Below, one piece after another: positions 54,267-63,681 of a stretch of 64,000 nt of DNA. Under the pieces are notes generated by a model. The model did not search any database, was not told the origin of the DNA, and was given only the letters and a program-made list of their open reading frames with translations. Within the stretch, counting starts at the first letter, position 1. The number at the start of each line of letters is the position of its first letter. This DNA comes from Kitasatospora mediocidica KCTC 9733 (lineage in GTDB: Bacteria > Actinomycetota > Actinomycetes > Streptomycetales > Streptomycetaceae): assembly GCF_000744225.1 (NCBI RefSeq), contig NZ_JQLN01000001.1, forward strand, positions 496,001-560,000, in the 5' to 3' direction. Position numbers and translations under genes: made by a program.

Positions 54267-56660
54267 TCAACGGACCTTGACGCCGATCAGGCAGGTGTCG
54301 TCGTCGGTGTCCGCGCTGCTGTACGTCAGCAAGTGGTCGAGCCGGTGGTCCAGTTCGGCCGGATCGTCGGACGGCTCCGGATGCCGGGCGGTGGCGAGCA
54401 GGTCGTCGAGCGACTCCTGGAGGGAGCGGTCCCGGCGTTCGATCAGGCCGTCGGTGTACATCATCAGGGTGTCGCCGGCCTTCAGCTGGATCTCGCCCTC
54501 CTCGTAGGCGCTCTCGCCGATCGCACCGAGCAGGATGCCGCCGAGGCTGGGCAGTTCACTCGCCCGGCCGTCCCGCAGCAGGATCGGGGGCAGGTGACCG
54601 GCTCTGGCCCAGCGCAGCCGGTGGGTCTGCGGCTCGTAGAGCGCGCAGACCGCGGTGGCGGTGACGTTGTCGGTCAGATGGTGCGTCACGGCGTTGAGCC
54701 AGCCCAGGAGTTGGGCCGGTCCGGCCCCCGTGGCGGCCAGGCCGCGCAGGGCGTTGCGCAGGGCGACCATACCGGTGGCGGCGTCGATGCCGTGCCCGGC
54801 GACGTCGCCGACGCACAGCAGCACCTGGCCGGTCGGCAGGCTGACGGCGTCGTACCAGTCGCCGCCCACCAGATGGTCCTTCTCCGCGGGACGGTAGCGG
54901 ACGGCCACCCGCAGGTCATGCAGGTCCGACGGGCCGCGACTGGGCGGCATGATGGCGTGCTGCAACTGCAGGGCGAGCCGACTGCGTTCCGCCGACTCCT
55001 GCTCGGTGTGGGCGAGTTGGTCGCGGGTGGCGGCCAGTGCGACCTCGGTCCAGTGCTGGGAGGAGACGTCCTGGTAGGCGCCCCGGACGGCGCCGAGGTA
55101 CCCGTCCGCATCGAGGACGGGCTCGGCGACGACGCGGATGTGGCGGGCCACCCCGTCGGCGCGCTGGAGCCGGAAGGCGGTCGAGGCCGGGCGCCGGTGA
55201 TGCAGCAGGGTGCGCAGGAACCGGCCGATGGTGTGCTCGTCGTCCGGGTGCGCGTGAGCCGCCAACTGCTCGATCGAGACGGGTTCGGCGCCGCGCGGCA
55301 GACCATGGAGGTCGAACAGCGTGTCGTTCCACGCGATTTCGTGGGTGCGAAGGTTCTCCTCGAAGCCGCCGATGCGCCCCAGGCGCTGGGCGTGCTGGAG
55401 CAGGCCGGCGACCTTGGCGGTCTCGTCCCGGGTGCGCCACAGGACCACCACGTGGGACCCGTGCCGGCTGATGCTCACCGCGGCCTCGGTGGTCAGCGGG
55501 ACTCCGTCGACCAGTGCGGAGAGGTTCATCGCCGGTGCGCGGAAGGTCTCGCCGGTCGCCAGGACGTGCCCGACCTTCTCCCAGAGCCCGCCCGCCTCGG
55601 CGGACAGCGGGTAGGCCTCCAGCATCCGGGCGCCGACGACGGCACTGCGCGGCCGCCCTGCGAAGTCCACGAAACCCGCGTTGACGTACCTGATCAGGTA
55701 GTCGGCCGGCAGTTCGGCCGTGTCGAAGACGGGTTGCAGCACGAGGCAGGGGTCCGGCAACGCGTCGACCAGCTCCAGCAGTTCGGCCGTCCGGTGATCG
55801 GCCGCCCGGTCCGCGCCGGCGTCGACTCCGGCGGGCGGCGTGGTCTCCAGCGCGGTGGCACACAGCGAAGCCAGCGTCTCGAACTGCCGCTGCAGCGACT
55901 GCGACTGCGGCGGCAGGGCCTCGGGCCAGCAGATCTCCAGGACGCCGATGATCCGGCCGCCCGCACCGGCGGGGACGGCCAGTCGTCCACCGGCCAGTTG
56001 CCACTGACCGATGGAGGGCAGGCCTGCCGCGCCGAGCGACCGGTAGCTCACGGCGGCCCGCTCGGTCAGCGCCCGACGGGCCGGCGTGGGGACCCCGGGC
56101 GGGACATGGCGCCAGAGCGTCGCCTCCTGCTCGCCGAAGCCGGCGCAGCCCGCCAGGGTCAGGGTCTGGTCGGCGTTGGCGGCCCAGATCGCCACCGCCT
56201 GCGCCCCCAGCGGCCGCAGGGCGTGTTCCAGAGCCGACTGCGCGACGGCCTGAACGTCACCGGCACCCAGCATGCCCGTCTCGGCCCTGCGCAGGCGCAG
56301 GGCCGGCGACGGTTCGGCCGCGGCGGCGACGAACTCGCGGGCGATGTCGGCGATGTGGTCGTAGGAGGCCTGGTTGACGAGGTCGGCCGCCAGCTCCAGC
56401 ACGGACAGGTTCGACTGGGCCGCCAGATCGTCCAGCTGTCGGGCCGCGTCCGCGGGTCCGTAACCCAGTCGCTCGACCAGGATGCCCTTGGCGAGTTCGA
56501 CCAGGGCCCGCCCGTCGGCCCGGGCCTGCGCCTGCGACAGTTCGCAGCGCAGCCGCTCCACGGTGGAGGCCAACCGGCCCACCACACCGGTGTCCACCGG
56601 GGCCGCCGGCTGCGCCTCGGGGCCTTCGACGGCAGGCCGAGGCGGGTGGGGGTCGCGCAT
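54267..56660 (-). CDS. ANTAR-GAF-PAS-PAS-PP2C (SpoIIE-type) phosphatase
   Basis: 797 residues. Order: ANTAR-like helical region (about 40-90, ALVELAKGILVERLGYGPAD), GAF (about 105-260), PAS (about 275-395), second PAS (about 410-520; TAFRLQRADGVARHIRVVAE) and a C-terminal PP2C/SpoIIE domain with VGGDWYDAVSLPTGQ and VGDVAGHGIDAATGM carrying the metal Asp residues. Such phosphatases dephosphorylate anti-anti-sigma factors. It lies downstream of the hybrid kinase and a few kb from a SigB-type sigma factor. GGAGAG precedes the ATG at 56660; a 9-residue repeat lies in frame just upstream. Confidence 0.92.
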   Translation of the reverse strand: MRDPHPPRPAVEGPEAQPAAPVDTGVVGRLASTVERLRCELSQAQARADGRALVELAKGILVERLGYGPADAARQLDDLAAQSNLSVLELAADLVNQASYDHIADIAREFVAAAAEPSPALRLRRAETGMLGAGDVQAVAQSALEHALRPLGAQAVAIWAANADQTLTLAGCAGFGEQEATLWRHVPPGVPTPARRALTERAAVSYRSLGAAGLPSIGQWQLAGGRLAVPAGAGGRIIGVLEICWPEALPPQSQSLQRQFETLASLCATALETTPPAGVDAGADRAADHRTAELLELVDALPDPCLVLQPVFDTAELPADYLIRYVNAGFVDFAGRPRSAVVGARMLEAYPLSAEAGGLWEKVGHVLATGETFRAPAMNLSALVDGVPLTTEAAVSISRHGSHVVVLWRTRDETAKVAGLLQHAQRLGRIGGFEENLRTHEIAWNDTLFDLHGLPRGAEPVSIEQLAAHAHPDDEHTIGRFLRTLLHHRRPASTAFRLQRADGVARHIRVVAEPVLDADGYLGAVRGAYQDVSSQHWTEVALAATRDQLAHTEQESAERSRLALQLQHAIMPPSRGPSDLHDLRVAVRYRPAEKDHLVGGDWYDAVSLPTGQVLLCVGDVAGHGIDAATGMVALRNALRGLAATGAGPAQLLGWLNAVTHHLTDNVTATAVCALYEPQTHRLRWARAGHLPPILLRDGRASELPSLGGILLGAIGESAYEEGEIQLKAGDTLMMYTDGLIERRDRSLQESLDDLLATARHPEPSDDPAELDHRLDHLLTYSSADTDDDTCLIGVKVR

Positions 56661-56676
56661 CGGTCTCTCCTCGGCT

Positions 56677-56757
56677 GGCTGGTCGGCGACGGGCGGATCG
56701 GTGGGCTGGTCGGCGACGGACGGATCGGTGGGCTGGTCGGCGACGAACGGATCGGTG
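56677..56757. repeat. three tandem 27-bp repeats ahead of the phosphatase start
   Basis: Three units of GGCTGGTCGGCGACGGGCGG plus ATCGGTG. In the phosphatase frame they read TDPFVADQP, TDPSVADQP, TDPPVADQP. If translation starts upstream, for example at a GTG overlapping the kinase stop, they would be an N-terminal tail. With the start at 56660 they are spacer. Confidence 0.85.
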
Positions 56758-56767
56758 GCGCCGGGCG

Positions 56768-59700
56768 CTACGGCTGGAGGCACCGTTCGATGCAGGCGAT
56801 CAGGTCCCGTGCGTCCACCGGCTTGGTGATGTAGTCGCTGGCGCCCGACGCGAGGCTCTTCTCCCGGTCTCCGATCATGGCCTTGGCGGTGACGGCGATG
56901 ATCGGCAGGTCGGCGTGGGCCGGCATCGCGCGGATCGCGGTGGTGGCGGCGTAGCCGTCCATCTCGGGCATCATGACGTCCATCAGGATCAGGTCGATCC
57001 CGGTGTTGGCGGTGAGGGTGTCGATCGCGGCACGGCCGTTCTCGGCCTGTAGGACGCGCATGCCGTGCAGTTCGAGGATGCCGGTGAGCGCGTACAGGTT
57101 GCGGTCGTCGTCGTCGACGACGAGCGCGGTACGGCCGGCGAGCGACCCGTCGACGTCCTGGGTGAACGGCGTGGCCGCGTCCTCGGTGCGGACCAGCGGC
57201 AGCACGTCGCCCGGCTGCTCGGCGCTCATGTGCAGGGCGATGCGCTCGCGCAACTCGTCCAGGCTGGAGAGGAGTTCGAGCGACTGGACGGTGGCACGCT
57301 CCTGCAGGGCGTGTTCCTGTTCGGCTCCGAGGCGGCGGTTGTTGTGCGCCAGGACCGGGACGTTGTGCAGCGCGGTGTCGCGGGCCGTCTCCTCCAGGAA
57401 CCGCAGCGCCGCGCCGTCCGGCAGGTCGAGCTCCAACACCACGCAGTGGCACGGCGTCGCCGCCAGGGTCGCAGCGGCCTCCTGGGCGCTGACGGTGGTG
57501 ATGACCTCCACCGGCCCGCGCGGGTCGCCGAGGTTCGGGTGGGCGGCGAGGTCGGCGACCGCGCTCTCCGCCACCAGGGACAGCAGACCGCGCGGCCGCT
57601 CCTCGATGACCAGCAGCCGCTTGGGCTGGAGCGCCTCCGCCACGCCCGGGCCCGCCGGCTGCGCCTGCCCGCCGAACGCGGTCGCCGCCTCGGTCACCGT
57701 GGGCTCCAGCGCCGCCCGCGTGCTCTGGCCACTCAGCTCGACGAACTCCGGCCGTGCGACGGGCAGGTAGAGGGTGAAGGTGCTGCCCTGGCCGGGCACG
57801 CTCTCGGCCGTGATGGCTCCGCCGAGCAGGAAGGCGATCTCCCGGCTGATGGACAGCCCCAGACCGGTGCCCCCGTACTTGCGGCTGGTCGTCCCGTCGG
57901 CCTGCTGGAAGGCACCGAAGACGCTCTCCAGGTGCTGGGGGGCGATCCCGATCCCGGTGTCCGAGACATGGAAGGCGATGACCGGCCCGCCGTGCCGCGC
58001 GGACCGCGGGGTGCGTGACTCCTCGGCCATCTCGATCCGCAGTTCGACGCTGCCCTTCTCGGTGAACTTGACCGCGTTGGAGAGCAGGTTGCGCAGCACC
58101 TGGCGCAGCCGGTAGTCGTCCGTGAACAGATCCGCCGGCACCGTGGCCGCCGTCGACACGGAGAACGTCAGGCTCCGCTGCGTGGTCAGCGGGCGGAACG
58201 TCGCCTCGACGTAGTCGAGCAGCTTGCGCAGCGGGATGCGCTCGGGGGTGACGTCCATCTTGCCGGCCTCGACCTTGGAGAGGTCGAGGATGTCGTTGAT
58301 GAGTTGCAGCAGGTCGGAGCCCGCGGAGTGGATGATGCCCGCATACTCGACCTGCTTGGCGGTCAGGTTCCGGCTCGGGTTCTGCGCCAGCAGCTGGGCG
58401 AGGATGAGCAGGCTGTTGAGCGGGGTGCGCAGCTCGTGGCTCATGTTGGCCAGGAACTCCGACTTGTAGGTCGACGCCAGGGAGAGCTGGTGGGCACGGT
58501 CCTCCAGCTCCTGACGGGCCTGCTCGATCTCCAGGTTCTTCGTCTCGATGTCGCGGTTCTGCGAGACCAACAGGACTGCCTTCTCCTCCAGTTCCGCATT
58601 CGAGGACTGCAACTCCTCCTGCCGGGCTTGGAGTTCGGCTGAACGTGCTTGCAGCTCGCCGGTCAACCGCTGGGACTCGCCGAGCAGTTCGTCGGTGCGC
58701 GCGTTGGCCATGATGGTGTTGACGTTGACGCCGATGCTCTCCATCAGCTGTTCGAGGAAGTCCCGGTGGACCGGGGTGAAGTCGTGCACGGTGGCCAGCT
58801 CGATGACTCCCAGGACCTGCTCCTCCACCACGATCGGCAGCACGATCAGCGAGTTGGGCTGGGTACGGCCCAGGCCCGACGACAGGCTGATGTAGCCGGC
58901 CGGAAGGGCGTCCACGGTGATCGTGCGCCGGCTGCGGGCCGCCTGGCCGACGAACGACTCGCCGAGTCGGAAGCGGGTGGGGGTCGCGCCGGGAGGGCAG
59001 GCGTAGGACTCGATCAGATTGAGGTACACGGTGTCGTCGCTCTCGTCCGCCAGGTAGAAGGCACCGTACTGGGCCGACACCAGGGGCGTGAGTTCGTCCA
59101 TGATCAGCTCGGCGACCACCGCGAGGTCGCGCCGGCCCTGCATCAGGGCGGAGATCCGGGCCAGGTTGGACTTCAGCCAGTCCTGCTCCTCGTTGGCCCG
59201 GGTGGTCTCGCGCAGCGACTCCACCATGAAGTTGATGTTGTCCTTCAGGTCGGCGACCTCACCGGAGGCGTCGACCGTGATCGAGCGGGTCAGGTCCCCG
59301 GCGGCCACCGCGCTGGTCACCTCGGCGATCGCGCGCACCTGGCGGGTGAGGTTGCCCGCCAGTTCGTTGACGTTCTCGGTGAGCCGCTTCCAGGTGCCGG
59401 AGACGCCCTCGACTTCGGCCTGCCCGCCGAGCCGGCCCTCACTGCCGACCTCGCGGGCCACCCGGGTCACCTCGGCGGCGAACGCGCTCAGCTGCTCGAC
59501 CATCGTGTTGATCGTGGTCTTCAGCTCCAGGATCTCGCCCCGGGCGTCGACGTCGATCTTGCGGGTCAGGTCTCCCCGGGCGACGGCGGTGGTGACCTGG
59601 GCGATGTTGCGGACCTGGCTGGTGAGGTTGTGGGCCATGAAGTTGACGTTGTCGGTCAGGTCCTTCCAGGTGCCCGCGACATTCGGCACCCGAGCCTGTC

Positions 59701-61345
59701 CGCCGAGGGTGCCCTCCGTGCCGACCTCGCGGGCCACCCGGGTCACCTCGTCCGCGAACGCCGAGAGCGTGTCGACCATCGTGTTGATCACGCCGGCCAG
59801 CGCCGCGACCTCGCCCTTGGCCTCGACGTTGATCTTCTGCGACAGGTCGCCCTTGGCCACCGCCGTGGCCACCTGCGCGATCGAGCGGACCTGGCCGGTC
59901 AGGTTGGAGGCCATCACGTTGACGTTGTCGGTCAGGTCCTTCCAGGTGCCGGAGGCGCCGCGGACGGTGGCCTGCCCTCCGAGGTTGCCCTCGGTGCCGA
60001 CCTCGCGGGCCACCCGGGTCACCTCGTCGGCGAACGCGCTCAGCTGGTCGACCATCGTGTTGATGGTCTCCTTCAGCTCCAGGATCTCGCCCCGCGCGTC
60101 CACCCGGATCTTCTGCGACAGGTCCCCCTGGGCGACCGCGGTGGTCACCTCGGCGATCGAGCGGACCTGCGCGGTGAGGTTGTCGGCCATCACGTTGACG
60201 GACTCGGTCAGGTCCCGCCAGGTGCCGGACACGTCGCGTACGTCCGCCTGACCGCCGAGCTTGCCCTCCGTGCCGACCTCGCGGGCCACCCGGGTCACCT
60301 CGCCGGCGAAGGACGAGAGCTGGTCGACCATCGTGTTGATGGTGTTCTTCAGCTCCAGGATCTCGCCCTGCGCGGTGACGTTGATCTTCTGCGACAGGTC
60401 GCCCTCGGCCACCGCGGTCGCCACCTGCGCGATCGAACGGACCTGCGCGGTGAGGTTGCCGGCCATGAAGTTGACCGAGTCGGTCAGGTCCCGCCAGGTC
60501 CCCGACACGCCCTTCACGTCGGCCTGGCCGCCGAGGATCCCCTCGGTGCCGACGTCCCTGGCCATCCGGGTGACCTCGTCGGCGAAGGCGCTGAGCTGGT
60601 CGACCATCGTGTTGACGGTGTTCTTCAGCTCCAGGATCTCGCCACGCGCGTCCACGGTGATCTTCTGCGACAGGTCGCCCCGGGCCACCGCCGTGGCCAC
60701 CTGTGCGATGTCACGGACCTGCGTGGTCAGGTTGCCGGCCATGAAGTTGACCGAGTCGGTCAGGTCCCGCCAGGTACCGGCGACGCCGGGCACCTGCGCC
60801 TGTCCGCCGAGCCTGCCCTCACTGCCCACCTCGCGGGCCACCCGGGTCACCTCGTCGGCGAAGGCGCTGAGCTGGTCGACCATCGTGTTGACGGTGTTCT
60901 TCAGCTCCAGGATCTCGCCACGCGCGTCCACGTCGATCTTCTGCGACAGGTCACCCCGGGCCACCGCCGTGGCCACCTGCGCGATGTCACGGACCTGCGT
61001 GGTCAGGTTGCCCGCCATCGCGTTGACCGAGTCGGTCAGGTCCTTCCAGGTCCCCGAGACGCCGGGCACCTCGGCCTGGCCGCCGAGCTGTCCCTCGGTG
61101 CCGACGTCGCTGGCGACCCGCGTCACCTCGGAGGTGAACAGCGAGAGCTGGTCGACCATCCCGTTGAAGACGGTGGCGATCTCACCCAGCAGGCCGTCCG
61201 CGTCATCGGGCAGCCGGGTGCCGAAGTCCCCGTCGCGCACGGCGGTCAGCCCGGCCAGCAGGCGCCGCAGATCCGGTTCGCCGACCTGCGCGGGACCATC
61301 GCCCTGGTTGCGCTGGGCGCTCTGGGGCTTCGCCGAGCCAGCCAT
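56768..61345 (-). CDS. hybrid histidine kinase with about eight tandem HAMP units, GAF and two receiver domains
   Basis: About 1525 residues. The N-terminal 750 or so are HAMP-like repeats of 92 residues ([20 protein letters not shown], then [16 protein letters not shown]). A GAF domain (about 800-940), a coiled coil, the HisKA box [17 protein letters not shown], and HATPase with DTGIGI and [19 protein letters not shown] follow. Two receiver domains close the protein: a divergent one ([11 protein letters not shown]) and a canonical one ([27 protein letters not shown]). No membrane spans, so it is cytosolic. It recalls S. coelicolor OsaA. The start at 61345 has GAAGG upstream. Confidence 0.93.
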   Translation of the reverse strand: MAGSAKPQSAQRNQGDGPAQVGEPDLRRLLAGLTAVRDGDFGTRLPDDADGLLGEIATVFNGMVDQLSLFTSEVTRVASDVGTEGQLGGQAEVPGVSGTWKDLTDSVNAMAGNLTTQVRDIAQVATAVARGDLSQKIDVDARGEILELKNTVNTMVDQLSAFADEVTRVAREVGSEGRLGGQAQVPGVAGTWRDLTDSVNFMAGNLTTQVRDIAQVATAVARGDLSQKITVDARGEILELKNTVNTMVDQLSAFADEVTRMARDVGTEGILGGQADVKGVSGTWRDLTDSVNFMAGNLTAQVRSIAQVATAVAEGDLSQKINVTAQGEILELKNTINTMVDQLSSFAGEVTRVAREVGTEGKLGGQADVRDVSGTWRDLTESVNVMADNLTAQVRSIAEVTTAVAQGDLSQKIRVDARGEILELKETINTMVDQLSAFADEVTRVAREVGTEGNLGGQATVRGASGTWKDLTDNVNVMASNLTGQVRSIAQVATAVAKGDLSQKINVEAKGEVAALAGVINTMVDTLSAFADEVTRVAREVGTEGTLGGQARVPNVAGTWKDLTDNVNFMAHNLTSQVRNIAQVTTAVARGDLTRKIDVDARGEILELKTTINTMVEQLSAFAAEVTRVAREVGSEGRLGGQAEVEGVSGTWKRLTENVNELAGNLTRQVRAIAEVTSAVAAGDLTRSITVDASGEVADLKDNINFMVESLRETTRANEEQDWLKSNLARISALMQGRRDLAVVAELIMDELTPLVSAQYGAFYLADESDDTVYLNLIESYACPPGATPTRFRLGESFVGQAARSRRTITVDALPAGYISLSSGLGRTQPNSLIVLPIVVEEQVLGVIELATVHDFTPVHRDFLEQLMESIGVNVNTIMANARTDELLGESQRLTGELQARSAELQARQEELQSSNAELEEKAVLLVSQNRDIETKNLEIEQARQELEDRAHQLSLASTYKSEFLANMSHELRTPLNSLLILAQLLAQNPSRNLTAKQVEYAGIIHSAGSDLLQLINDILDLSKVEAGKMDVTPERIPLRKLLDYVEATFRPLTTQRSLTFSVSTAATVPADLFTDDYRLRQVLRNLLSNAVKFTEKGSVELRIEMAEESRTPRSARHGGPVIAFHVSDTGIGIAPQHLESVFGAFQQADGTTSRKYGGTGLGLSISREIAFLLGGAITAESVPGQGSTFTLYLPVARPEFVELSGQSTRAALEPTVTEAATAFGGQAQPAGPGVAEALQPKRLLVIEERPRGLLSLVAESAVADLAAHPNLGDPRGPVEVITTVSAQEAAATLAATPCHCVVLELDLPDGAALRFLEETARDTALHNVPVLAHNNRRLGAEQEHALQERATVQSLELLSSLDELRERIALHMSAEQPGDVLPLVRTEDAATPFTQDVDGSLAGRTALVVDDDDRNLYALTGILELHGMRVLQAENGRAAIDTLTANTGIDLILMDVMMPEMDGYAATTAIRAMPAHADLPIIAVTAKAMIGDREKSLASGASDYITKPVDARDLIACIERCLQP
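59210..61240 (-). repeat. tandem 276-bp HAMP-coding repeats
   Basis: The block CTGGTCGACCATCGTGTTG and its neighbours recur every 276 bp (about 61147, 60871, 60595, 60319, 60043, 59767, 59491). High nucleotide similarity between adjacent units makes this stretch prone to recombination and misassembly. Confidence 0.9.
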
Positions 61346-61861
61346 CCGGATGCCACCTTCCTCGTCGTGCACCAGGCCGCCGGGCCCACCACAGAGCATG
61401 CCCGCAGGCTCCACGCGCGACGAAGGGGTGCCGCGCCAGAACCGTTCCGGGCACCTGAACGTACCGCCCTGGACGCTACCGCACCCCCTTCGCGGAGGGC
61501 TAACCCCAGCACCGAAAAGCCCTGCCACGATGCCTCCCTTCTGCTCGCACGCCTCACCTGTACCTATTTCGCGGAATTCGCGGAATTCGCTGAACCGACA
61601 GGAATCGAATCGGCCGCAGCGGGCAGGCGTGGTGCGAGGTCGACTCCGTACTCCCCCCTCCGGAGAGCGGCCCGCGGAAGGCCTCGGATCCCCCTCCGAG
61701 GCCTTCCGCCCGTCCGTACGTCCGCCGCCGGTCCGTCTGCCGGCCCGCCGGGCGCATGAAGGACTCGAAGGCGGGCAGCCGACCTCCCGGAAGCCCTCCG
61801 CGTAAAGCATCTGACGAAACGTCAGACCAGCGGGAGCGCCTGCCACCCGAGAGGAGGACCT
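61346..61861. other. 516-base divergent intergenic region with a hairpin and a palindrome
   Basis: No convincing gene. It holds a 15-bp perfect stem at 61674-61688/61695-61709 around a six-base loop, tandem TTCGCGGAA units at 61568-61590, and the palindrome TCTGACG-AAA-CGTCAGA at 61810-61826. The hairpin would lie in the leader of the kinase mRNA if its promoter is upstream. Confidence 0.6.
61810..61826. promoter_or_regulatory. perfect palindrome TCTGACG-N3-CGTCAGA
   Basis: A 7-bp inverted repeat with an AAA spacer, 36 bases before the next start codon. It shares the core TGACG-N3-CGTCA with 43516-43530. Confidence 0.55.
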
Positions 61862-62416
61862 GTGAATCACACAGGCTCAGTACAGTCGGTACAGAAGGCC
61901 GCGGGCCAGGCCCGCGGCGCCATCGCCGAAGAAGTCGCCGTCGCCACGCGCGCGGTCGTGCAGGCCGGGCAGCCGGCCCTGGACCGGCTGCTGCCGCCGG
62001 TCACCTCGGCGGCCTCGGAGTTGGGGAACGACCTCGGTCGTGCCGCCGAGCAGACCCGTCGCGGCTACCGGCGCCACGTCGCGCCGCGGCTGGCCGCACT
62101 CCCCCACCTCACCGGACCGAGCGCGGCACAACGCTCCCGGACGCGCAGGCGCCGCGTCACCGGTCTCGTCTCGGCCGGCCTGCTCGGGCTGGCCGGCGCC
62201 CTGACCTGGCAGCGGCTGCGCAGCCGTCAGGGCGCGACGGAACTGGACGACGCGTCGGAGCTGGCCGCCTGGCTGGGCCGCGCCGACGACCGCCCGTCGC
62301 CCTGCGACGCGGTGGCCGCCGTCTCGGACCGCGGGATCGCCGCCGCCGAGTCGCTGGAGGAGGACACCCTGACGACGGGGGCCGTCCCGCCGAAGTCGGC
62401 GGAGCTGGACGGCTAG
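61862..62416 (+). CDS. hypothetical single-span membrane protein
   Basis: 184 residues from GTG at 61862 with GAGAGGAGG just upstream. An Ala-rich helical N-terminus (VQKAAGQARGAIAEEVAVAT) and a basic stretch (RSRTRRRR) lead into one membrane span (VTGLVSAGLLGLAGALTW), followed by an acidic C-terminal tail. No recognised family. Composition resembles the small stress-associated membrane proteins of actinobacteria, and it faces the stress kinase; its role is unknown. Confidence 0.7.
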   Translation: MNHTGSVQSVQKAAGQARGAIAEEVAVATRAVVQAGQPALDRLLPPVTSAASELGNDLGRAAEQTRRGYRRHVAPRLAALPHLTGPSAAQRSRTRRRRVTGLVSAGLLGLAGALTWQRLRSRQGATELDDASELAAWLGRADDRPSPCDAVAAVSDRGIAAAESLEEDTLTTGAVPPKSAELDG

Positions 62417-62430
62417 TACCGCGTCAGGTC

Positions 62431-62479
62431 CAGCAGTGAGCCCGCCGCGCGTTGGCCACGCGCGGCGGGCTCACTGCTG
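62431..62479. terminator. bidirectional terminator
   Basis: A perfect 21-bp stem (62431-62451 with 62459-62479) and a seven-base loop, between the convergent membrane-protein and sigma-factor genes. Confidence 0.9.
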
Positions 62480-62504
62480 CTCCGGCCGGTGCCGGCACGG
62501 GGTG

Positions 62505-63401
62505 CTACGACTGCGCCGGGGCCTCGTCGGTCAGCAGGGCCTCGCGGAACCGCTTCAGGACGCGGCTCAGGATGCGCGAGATGTGCATCTGGGAGAGCCC
62601 GAGCTGCTCGCCGATCTGCGCCTGGGTCAGCTCGGCGCCGAAGCGCATCGACAGGATCGTCCGCTCGCGCTCGGGCAGCGCCGCGATCAGCGGCTTCAGG
62701 GCTTCGAGGTCCAGTGCCCGCTCGAAGGCCTTCTCCTCGAACGCGAGGCGAGCGGCAAGGACGTTCTCGCCCTCGTTGCCCTCGGGCGCGGCGTCCAGCG
62801 AACGGGCGGTCTGGGCGTTGCTCGCCTTCAGGCCCTCGATGATCTCCTGCTCGGGCAGGTCGAGGCGCTCGGCGAGTTCGGCGACCGTCGGCAGCCGGTC
62901 CAGCACCTGCTCCAGCTCGTCACTGGCCTTGGCCAGCGCCAGCCGCAGCTCCTGCAGGCGGCGCGGCACGTGCACCATCCAGCCGGTGTCCCGGAAGAAC
63001 CGCTTGATCTCGCCGCTGATGGTGGGCAGCGCGAACGTGGAGAACTCGACGTCGAAGGCCGGGTCGAAACGGTCGATCGCCTTGATCAGGCCGATCGTGC
63101 CGACCTGCACGATGTCCTCCATCGGCTCGCTGCGGTTGCGGTACTTCCCCGCCGCGAACCGCACCAGCGCCATGTTGAGCTCGATCAGCGTCCCACGAAC
63201 GTAGGAGTACTCCCGCGTCCCCTCCTCCAGCGTGCGCAGCCGGGCGAACAGCTCCTTGGACAGCGCCCGTGCGTCCGCCGGTCCCACCGTGCGCGGGTCC
63301 TCGATCTGCGGCAACGGCTCCCCGGGCGCGGCAGGCGCGACGTGAACGGGCGCTGCGGCGATCTCACCGGTCAGCGGTGTCAGGTCCTGAAGGGTCGGCA
63401 T
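62505..63401 (-). CDS. SigB/SigF/SigG-family RNA polymerase sigma factor
   Basis: 298 residues. Region 2 reads VRFAAGKYRNRSEPMEDIVQ and VGTIGLIKAIDRFDP. Region 3 has HVPRRLQELRLALAKASDEL, and region 4.2 is LTQAQIGEQLGLSQMHISRI. The lack of region 1.1 and the SigB-type region 2.4/3 identify the general-stress/sporulation group. GGGAGAG precedes the ATG. A GGGTAT hexamer (minus strand, 63513-63518) is a candidate -10 of SigB-type promoters, but no GTTT -35 fits. Divergent from an RsbW-like kinase. Confidence 0.95.
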   Translation of the reverse strand: MPTLQDLTPLTGEIAAAPVHVAPAAPGEPLPQIEDPRTVGPADARALSKELFARLRTLEEGTREYSYVRGTLIELNMALVRFAAGKYRNRSEPMEDIVQVGTIGLIKAIDRFDPAFDVEFSTFALPTISGEIKRFFRDTGWMVHVPRRLQELRLALAKASDELEQVLDRLPTVAELAERLDLPEQEIIEGLKASNAQTARSLDAAPEGNEGENVLAARLAFEEKAFERALDLEALKPLIAALPERERTILSMRFGAELTQAQIGEQLGLSQMHISRILSRVLKRFREALLTDEAPAQS

Positions 63402-63681
63402 GAAGATCTCTCCCTGGTTGACATCCGTCGTTACCGTCGGCGCTTACCCCGCTTCCCGCCGACGATGCACGGCAGTTCACAACTGGCCCCGTCTACCCCT
63501 TTTTGTCCCGATATACCCCACCGCACAGCGGCCCCGCGAGCCGTGTCACGGCGCAGCACCGGCAGAGCCGGACAGGTGTCGGCGGGGCCGACTACGATGC
63601 CGTTAGGCCCGCGCTCGCATGCATCGCTGACGCCGGGGCAGAGGAGCACCGGCGACAGAGACGTGAGGGGCGTGGCTACGC

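Noticed and set aside
59210..61240. Regular repeats resembling a CRISPR or satellite array
   Set aside because: The period is 276 bp, in frame, and codes for HAMP units; there are no short repeats with unique spacers.
58649..61759. Open plus-strand frame of over 1000 codons opposite the hybrid kinase
   Set aside because: Its periodic sequence mirrors the HAMP repeats on the other strand. No family motif, and the minus-strand gene has complete kinase boxes.
63402..63600. SigB-dependent autoregulatory promoter of the sigma gene
   Set aside because: A GGGTAT hexamer exists at 63513-63518 (minus strand), but no GTTT-like -35 is at the right distance, so it is not listed as a promoter.
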